This document shows positions 59,538 to 64,000 of a DNA stretch of 64,000 bases, piece after piece. The notes under the pieces are model-generated. The model was not told the DNA's origin. It saw only the letters and a list, made by a program, of their open reading frames with translations, and made no database searches. Where the stretch lies: contig JAECUM010001811.1 in the NCBI GenBank assembly GCA_016617855.1, forward strand, positions 62,001-126,000. Direction: 5' to 3'. This DNA is from Megalonaias nervosa (Eukaryota; Mollusca; Bivalvia; Unionida; Unionidae). Position 1 is the stretch's first letter, and each line of letters opens with the position of its first letter. The translations under genes were made by a program, and so were the position numbers.

Positions 59538-60623
59538 ATGGTGGATATTTATGGAAGATCTTCTCGTGGTAAAGGTCAGCAGCAAGCTGATTTATCTAAA
59601 TACGCAACTCTCAATCAGCTCAGAAATGAGGTTGATGATTTATTAAACATAACCAGTGTGGATCAAAACGAAGTAGTTGTTTTTCAGGATAAGGAAGGAC
59701 AATTAAAAACTAGTAATATACAACTGCCAGATGTACTCATACGAGTTCCTAATGCGATGGTTAATAATATAGTTACTTTTACTGATCAGGGTAAAATACA
59801 AGATTCCGGTATGTCAGTCAGCGATTATATTAAGAAAGCTGGTGATTCATTCAGGGGTAGCATTATTATGAATCAAAATAAAATTATAGACCTTGGAAAC
59901 CCAACCGCAGATACAGACGCCGCAACAAAGAAATATGTCGACAATCAAGAATCTAAGTACGTATTGGCCAACGACGGTATAATGCGTGCATTTCTCAACA
60001 TGAATAATAATGGCATTAATAATCTTAGAACACCGGAATATGATTTTGATGCTGCAACGAAAAAGTATGTTGATGATAAGGAAATTCCTATTTCAACTTC
60101 GTTAAAAACAATCGGTGATGAAATTACTACACTGAATGGTACTTTTTCTAGACATGTAGAAACATTCTTAAATTTTCGTAGAAATGTAAACAAAACCATT
60201 AAAGAATTTTTTGGGGAACAACCAACCGTTGACATAAAACTCTCCGACGTTAACATGAAACTCAATGATATTGTCAGTGGAATACCTAATATTGTTCAAA
60301 AAACTAATCTGATTAAAATTCCACACGGACAAATTAAAAATATCGTATATACAGTAGCATCAGGATTAACAACATGGTCACAGCAAAATAACACTATTAA
60401 ATATACCGCAGAAGTTACTGGTGTTTATAGACTATCTATATTCAGCTCTGCAAAGTTTAAAATTTATACTACAACATTTCCGTGGCGTCATTCAACAGAT
60501 GCTTTCTCTGGAGTTGTATCTATAGTGTTAAATAAAGATGCTGAAGAAATATTTTTACTGGAAGCAGATGATCAAACAATAACCGCAACGTCCTTACTGG
60601 TGGTGTTTGGAATTTGTAGCTGA
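59538..60623 (+). CDS. Trimeric fibre-like attachment protein
   Basis: 361 residues, starting 8 bp after the protease stop. The N-terminal tail (SSRGKGQQQADLSKYATLNQ) is followed by helical shaft. Two repeats then appear: MNQNKIIDLGNPTADTDAAT plus KKYVDNQ (about residues 111-136), and MNNNGINNLRTPEYDFDAAT plus KKYVDDK (about residues 154-180). The 'M-x-x-N-x-I-x-x-L-x-x-P-x-x-D-x-DAATKKYVD' unit is the well-known trimeric repeat of phage tail fibres. The C-terminal ~90 residues are strand-rich (WSQQNNTIKYTAEVTGVYRL...) and could form a trimeric knob of C1q/TNF-like type (inference). The likely role is receptor attachment at the virion vertex. Confidence 0.75.
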   Translation: MVDIYGRSSRGKGQQQADLSKYATLNQLRNEVDDLLNITSVDQNEVVVFQDKEGQLKTSNIQLPDVLIRVPNAMVNNIVTFTDQGKIQDSGMSVSDYIKKAGDSFRGSIIMNQNKIIDLGNPTADTDAATKKYVDNQESKYVLANDGIMRAFLNMNNNGINNLRTPEYDFDAATKKYVDDKEIPISTSLKTIGDEITTLNGTFSRHVETFLNFRRNVNKTIKEFFGEQPTVDIKLSDVNMKLNDIVSGIPNIVQKTNLIKIPHGQIKNIVYTVASGLTTWSQQNNTIKYTAEVTGVYRLSIFSSAKFKIYTTTFPWRHSTDAFSGVVSIVLNKDAEEIFLLEADDQTITATSLLVVFGICS

Positions 60624-60655
60624 AACACCGCAATTAGTCACTTAATATAACAATA

Positions 60656-61194
60656 ATGGATCAACCTCAGTCTCGCATCGACGTTCAACGTTACAGATGC
60701 AATCAGATATGTGAGCGTCTGACTAAACTAAATAATTTTATTGATTATTATAACACGAAAATAAAAAAAATACAAAAGGCGTATAGTTGTTATTGATGTA
60801 GTTGTTTACTCGGTTTCTGCTGTTATTGCTGGAACAGGATTATTATTATCAACATTGACGATGACAGCACCTACTGTTATAACCATCATTGTTTCAGCAT
60901 CAACGACTATTGCTGGTGTTCTAGGTATTATAGCCAAAAAAGATAGATACCTGTACAAATGCTAAATTGCACGATTATATGATTAAATTACATACAGTGG
61001 CAGAGGCATGCTCTAAACTATCTTTGTACATTTCTTCGTGTGTCAGTGATGGTGAAATATCTGATACTGAATTCGCGATGATGATGAAAACCTATGATGA
61101 CACTTTTAAGGTGATCGCTAATGATTTTAATGAATTAAATAATAATGATAATAATAATGACAGACAGGGAGTTACTTCAGCAGATCGTCACTAA
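60656..61194 (+). pseudogene. Two-TM SLATT-like protein, frame broken twice
   Basis: Three frames follow one another: 60656-60796 (N-terminal helix with CERLTKLNNFIDYYNTKIKK), 60783-60965 (two hydrophobic helices, VVVYSVSAVIAGTGLLLS and TVITIIVSASTTIAGVLGII, separated by TLTMTAP and followed by AKKDRYLYK) and about 60958-61194 (long helix, HDYMIKLHTVAEACSKLSLY, with an Asp/Asn-rich end). A helix, a tight TM hairpin and a long C-terminal helix is the layout of SLATT-type 2TM proteins, which act as pore effectors in prokaryotic defence systems. Similarity here is architectural only. The breaks fall at an A-run near 60769-60785 and at about 60955-60965. The role in the virus-like element is unknown. 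Confidence 0.6.
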
Positions 61195-61939
61195 TACAAC
61201 TCCGTCAAAAACTACTATGATATCGTTAAGTTCGACCAATCCTGAATTTAGTGTCAATTTTCCAACATCAATTCCTGCAAAAGAAATAGCATTAGCGCAA
61301 TTGCGAGTTTATTATAGCTGGCCCAATATTAGATCAAAACCATTTGGTGGACTACAGCCAAATAATTCATTAGTATTCGCCAATAAGAATAAACCTGATG
61401 GAACTCCTGATTGGCAAGTAGTTGCTATTCCAATGGGCAGTTATCAGATTAATGATGAGTTCCAACGCAGAATTAAATCTATTACAGGAAAAGAATCAAA
61501 AATAGCAATTACTGTCTACGAACCGACACTATCTGCGGTTATTGAAATAAATTCCCCTGATTATTCCGTAGATATTTATCAAAGTTCGATTAAATCAGTA
61601 TTAGGATGGCCTGAAGTTCCACAGGTTTATCAAGGACCACCAGAACCACAACGATCTGATTTCGTCGTAGATGTTGAAAAATTTATAAAACCTCCAGAAT
61701 ATCGAAAAACTTATCCATTTATAGAGACTCCGGATGCTTATCGTGGTTATGCACAGTATAATCATTTTATAGATTTCGTTCGGGGTAAAGGTACAACAAG
61801 AATAGCAACAATTAATGTTGAAGAAATTAACTCAAAATCAAGACCAATTAAATCTGAACATGGACGTGTACTTAATGATCTAAGAAATTTATTTTCCAGC
61901 ATCAACACTTTTTATGACGATGATTTAAAAATCAAATAA
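61157..61939 (+). CDS. Penton-like minor capsid protein candidate
   Basis: About 260 residues from the ATG at 61157; another in-frame ATG 12 bp upstream is possible. It overlaps the end of the 2TM gene by about 38 bp. The start, MTDRELLQQIVTN, leads to TMISLSSTNPEFSVNFP, then IALAQLRVYYSWPNIRSKP, NNSLVFANKN, GSYQINDEFQRRIKSITG and AVIEINSPDYSVDI. This is a regular strand pattern with 'Y-x-S-x-PNI' and 'I-P-x-G-S-Y-Q-I' motifs that I associate with a single-jelly-roll vertex protein of invertebrate integrated elements. The second half has basic and aromatic patches (FIKPPEYRKTYPFIETPD). No break is seen. Its role as penton is inferred from size, fold type and neighbours. Confidence 0.65.
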   Translation: MTDRELLQQIVTNTTPSKTTMISLSSTNPEFSVNFPTSIPAKEIALAQLRVYYSWPNIRSKPFGGLQPNNSLVFANKNKPDGTPDWQVVAIPMGSYQINDEFQRRIKSITGKESKIAITVYEPTLSAVIEINSPDYSVDIYQSSIKSVLGWPEVPQVYQGPPEPQRSDFVVDVEKFIKPPEYRKTYPFIETPDAYRGYAQYNHFIDFVRGKGTTRIATINVEEINSKSRPIKSEHGRVLNDLRNLFSSINTFYDDDLKIK

Positions 61940-62298
61940 TTGAAACAATACAACATTTGAATCAAGTTGCATCAGACTTAGAATATGTAAGTATGTATTG
62001 ATGCATCTTTTGACTCTGATAACCTTAAATTCACGTCGGTTTATACAAGTGCGTTGAATTACAAATCAAAGTTATTTTTAGCTCTTATAACACATGTATT
62101 TTGACCTAACGAACGATAACTCATACAGAAAATATAATATGCGATTATTTTATGAATTATGTTTGAAAAATTGAAGTAAATTCACGCTACAGTTCTACAA
62201 TAACTGATTTTATTCTATTAGTAAATACAAGTCCAGAGTAATCACATGTGAGACAGTGCAAATAGTTATATACTTAAATTTAACTATATATTCATAAG
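61940..62298 (+). other. AT-rich spacer after the structural genes
   Basis: About 360 bp without ORF or repeat. It starts the long non-coding block between the structural module and the downstream genes. A 3' end for the structural transcript would be expected here, but no clear poly(A) signal pair was identified. Confidence 0.5.
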
Positions 62299-62375
62299 AG
62301 ATGCGGTGGCCGAGGTGTTAAGGCGTTTGCACGCAGATCAACTTCTGTAGACTCGCTGTGTGTTCGAGTCTCCAA
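62299..62375 (+). other. tRNA-like sequence (pseudo-tRNA, Ser/Leu-like)
   Basis: GCGGTGGCCGAGGTGTTAAGGC is a strong A-box/D-arm match to tRNA-Ser/Leu, and GTGTTCGAGTCTC is a good B box. The acceptor arms do not pair and the anticodon stem is poor, so it is not a working tRNA. It may be a decayed tRNA, a SINE head, or an RNA polymerase III promoter remnant. Confidence 0.6.
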
Positions 62376-62424
62376 AATGCTAAAGATATATTATCTTGCA
62401 TTCGGCGAGGGATGCTATTTATAA

Positions 62425-62560
62425 TTGGGGGTACGAAACCCAACAGAAAAATAATACACTCTCCCACCATGTAACCACGTGGAGGGTGTACTTTTGCACT
62501 CTCCATGGGGTTATCATGGAGAGAGTGTATAAAATCTGTTGGACGCAGGTAAATCCCCCC
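62425..62560. repeat. Large foldback with two inner hairpins
   Basis: The outer arms TTGGGGG...CCCAACAG and CTGTTGG...ATCCCCCC are complementary, as are the next arms ATACACTCTCC and GAGAGAGTGTAT. Inside are two hairpins, ACACTCTCC..GGAGGGTGT (62456-62489) and CACTCTCCATG..CATGGAGAGAGTG (62497-62528), that share the ACTCTCC block. The result is a cruciform-like three-way structure of about 135 bp. It could be a MITE or a functional site of the element. Confidence 0.75.
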
Positions 62561-62578
62561 GTTGTATTCCGTCAATAG

Positions 62579-62826
62579 TTAAGTTTATGTTTGTTGTTAA
62601 GTTTATGTTTGTGCTGTCTGCAAAAATCAAAATCAAAATCATCACCATTTGTATATATTCATGTTCATACAATCATATGTTCATTAGGATAAGTTTGGAT
62701 AAGTTTACGTTTGTTGTTAAGTTTATGTTTGTTGTTAAGTTTATGTTTGTGCTGTCTGCAAAAAATCAAAATCAAAATCATATGTATATATAATCATGAT
62801 CATACAATCATATGTTCATTAGGTTA
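62579..62826 (+). repeat. Tandem ~120-bp repeat with 18-bp sub-units
   Basis: TTAAGTTTATGTTTGTTG repeats as a short unit five times or so. It lies within a longer duplicated block that ends GCTGTCTGCAAAAA(A)TC, AATCAAAATCAT, then CATACAATCATATGTTCATT. Two long copies (about 62579-62689 and 62700-62826) are nearly identical. Non-coding. Confidence 0.85.
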
Positions 62827-62875
62827 AGTTTATGTGTTGTGTTTGTGTCGTTAATAAAAATTACGGATCACCCTC

Positions 62876-63068
62876 TGAACTTTCTAGGATGTTGCTTGAC
62901 AACCTAGGAGTTCACATGGGGGTTGAGTCTGTATAAATGTGTTTCGTCTAATTTCGAATATCCTCTGAGCTTTCTAGGATGTTGTTTGACAACCTAGGAG
63001 TTCACATGGGGATATATTTCGAATGCCCCTGAGCTTGCTAGAATGTTGTTTTGCAATCTAGGAGCTCA
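62876..63068 (+). ncRNA. Three homologous 39-nt stem-loops with compensatory changes
   Basis: Stem-loops lie at 62876-62914, 62966-63004 and 63030-63068. Each has outer stem TGA(A/G)CT...AG(T/C)TCA, inner stem CTAG(G/A)..(C/T)CTAG and a GTTG-loop-CAA apex, and each is followed by CATGGGG or TATGGGG. Copy 1 has A-T at one stem position, copy 2 G-T and copy 3 G-C. A second position changes from G-C to A-T in copy 3. Pairing is thus kept while sequence changes, which argues for selected RNA or DNA structure. It sits just before the ORF at 63136. It could be a terminator, an RNA element or a protein-binding site. Confidence 0.7.
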
Positions 63069-63135
63069 TATGGGGTTGTGTTGTGATTATATGTTTTGTA
63101 AATATTTTTTATTTTAAAAAAATATTTATTATATA

Positions 63136-63579
63136 ATGAACTATGAAAACATCAATGATATTATTTCTGCTATTAAAAAATTAAAACATGACGGAATAAA
63201 AATATCTGATAATCTTGATCCTCAGAAAATTATGTGTGATTTTGAATTATTACAACAACGAAAATTCGAGAATAAATACACATTGCCATCCAATTATAAA
63301 TTCGTGAAATTAATTTATCAGTCTATGTTAGAATCCTTGACAATGGTCAACGACACACAGGTGAAGCTATTTGCACCTCTTGCACGTTCAATCGAAAAGA
63401 TTAGATCCGAATTGTCTCACGAGTACGAAAGAAAAAAGATTGTGGACAATCGTGTAATGCAACTAAGAAAAATTATTTTATTTGATTCTGTCAAAAGTGA
63501 AAGTGACAGTGAGAGCAGCGACAGTGAAGGTGGACCCCTGACAGAGTCAGGGACTAAACAAAACCCCTGGCAAAATTGA
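63136..63579 (+). CDS. Unknown 147-residue protein with acidic Ser-rich tail
   Basis: ATG at 63136, preceded by an AT-rich leader (AAAAAAATATTTATTATATA). The protein is mainly helical: MNYENINDIISAIKKLKHDG, then FELLQQRKFENKYTLPSNYK, KFVKLIYQSMLESLTMVND and a long basic helix (SHEYERKKIVDNRVMQLRKI). It closes with SVKSESDSESSDSEGGPL, an Asp/Glu/Ser stretch that looks like a CK2-type acidic tail. I do not recognise the family. The position after the structured region and the opposite orientation of the next gene suggest an accessory or early gene (inference). Confidence 0.6.
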   Translation: MNYENINDIISAIKKLKHDGIKISDNLDPQKIMCDFELLQQRKFENKYTLPSNYKFVKLIYQSMLESLTMVNDTQVKLFAPLARSIEKIRSELSHEYERKKIVDNRVMQLRKIILFDSVKSESDSESSDSEGGPLTESGTKQNPWQN

Positions 63580-63641
63580 CAGAGTCGAACTATACAGTAA
63601 AAAAATATTTATTTATTCTGTTTTTTGTTAAGAATACAGAG

Positions 63642-64000
63642 TTATCTGACATATTCAAATATTATCCGCTGATTATATTTTATTGAAAATGCAGATTTGT
63701 ATGTTTTATTTGCAACAAATTGTACTGATTGGTGATGTGTGCCAAAATGTTTGGCAGCTGCATTTATTGATGGAAAAGTTATTTCTTGGCCTGTTTCTGT
63801 ATTTATGGCTTTAATAGCTCTCTTTTTAAATACTTTACACCTTCCTGTATTTCCACGTGCAGAATTCTGACTATGTGTAATAGCTTGCAGGTTACATAGA
63901 TGATTATTTTTGGGATTTCCATCAATGTGATCAACTACAAGTCCATTTTTAATCAATCCATAAAAACATTCGAATATGAATCTATGTGAGAAATAATCGT
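63642..64000 (-). CDS. HNH endonuclease with NUMOD-like C-terminus, 5' end beyond window
   Basis: The minus-strand frame is open to the window edge. It contains YFSHRFIFECFYGLIKNG, then VVDHIDGNPKNNHLCNLQAI: the DHIDG-x-x-x-x-NN-x-x-x-NL core of HNH nucleases, with the conserved Asp-His and Asn. The C-terminal ~60 residues (KAINTETGQEITFPSINAAA, then KHFGTHHQSVQFVANKTYKS) resemble NUMOD DNA-binding modules of homing endonucleases, which place a helix-turn-helix after a short strand pair. Such genes are common cargo of large DNA viruses and integrated elements. Whether it helps mobility of this element is unknown. The terminal part appears intact. Confidence 0.85.
   Translation of the reverse strand, partial: DYFSHRFIFECFYGLIKNGLVVDHIDGNPKNNHLCNLQAITHSQNSARGNTGRCKVFKKRAIKAINTETGQEITFPSINAAAKHFGTHHQSVQFVANKTYKSAFSIKYNQRIIFEYVR

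Larger units (their letters stand above)
55440..64000 (+). mobile_element. Integrated DNA-virus-like element (adintovirus/Polinton-like structural module), runs off window
   Basis: A sharp change from repeat-filled intron to tightly packed intronless ORFs. The gene set is amphipathic core-like protein, jelly-roll capsid candidate, membrane-active plus adenain-type protease, trimeric fibre, 2TM protein and penton-like protein, with an HNH nuclease on the other strand. Adenain with jelly-roll capsids is the hallmark of adenovirus/Polinton/adintovirus-type genomes. Integrated clusters of this make-up are known from invertebrate genomes (recalled knowledge). Several frames are broken, so this copy is probably decaying unless the breaks are assembly errors at homopolymers. 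No polymerase, integrase or ATPase is inside the window. Confidence 0.75.

Noticed and set aside
62299..62375. A functional tRNA-Ser or tRNA-Leu gene.
   Set aside because: A and B boxes are good, but acceptor and anticodon stems do not pair and no CCA-compatible 3' end is present. Called tRNA-like only.

Overview
The window reads as invertebrate nuclear DNA, most likely from a mollusc and plausibly a bivalve. It is AT-rich and intron-heavy, and it is full of tRNA-derived SINEs, foldback MITEs, pogo/Tigger DNA transposons and DIRS-type tyrosine-recombinase retroelements. The taxon is inferred from the style of the SINEs and of the CTTGACCTTTG repeats, not from a marker gene.

One host gene can be followed on the minus strand. 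Exons at 52133-52231, 44754-44772, 39792-40783, 29149-29212 and 23930-23970 have matching splice sites and join in a consistent reading phase. They encode the end of a PTP-PEST-like tyrosine phosphatase catalytic domain followed by a low-complexity tail with repeated Tyr motifs. Two near-identical 74-nt exons at 11822-11895 and 11395-11468 continue the phase and look like a mutually exclusive pair. Almost everything between these exons is intron filled with repeats.

The repeats, in order, are as follows. SINE and MITE fragments with diverged tandem repeats lie at 0-5.4 kb. DIRS relics lie at 5.5-6.9, 14.7-16.1, 32.2-38.1 and 45.4-50.2 kb. A Tigger element with TIRs and TA target sites lies at 19.84-23.72 kb, and a MITE with the same termini at 7.63-8.47 kb. 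A triple-nested SINE island lies at 27.7-28.6 kb. A 20-bp minisatellite occupies 30.7-31.6 kb, and other tandem arrays lie at 36.8-37.1 and 38.6-39.4 kb.

From about 55.4 kb to the right edge the character changes to densely packed, intronless, co-directional ORFs. This is the structural module of an integrated DNA virus or virus-like element of the adintovirus/Polinton-like type. Its genes are a helical Pro-rich protein, a small basic amphipathic protein, a jelly-roll-type major capsid candidate (frame broken), a membrane-active segment fused to an adenain-type cysteine protease, a trimeric fibre-like protein with phage-fibre repeats, a two-TM SLATT-like protein (frame broken twice) and a penton-like minor capsid candidate. 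A structured non-coding region follows, with a tRNA-like stretch, a large foldback and three 39-nt stem-loops that show compensatory changes. Beyond it are an acidic-tailed ORF and, on the opposite strand, an HNH endonuclease with a NUMOD-like tail that runs off the window. Polymerase, integrase and packaging ATPase are not in the window and would have to lie beyond 64 kb if present.

Family assignments come from reading motifs by eye. No search was run.
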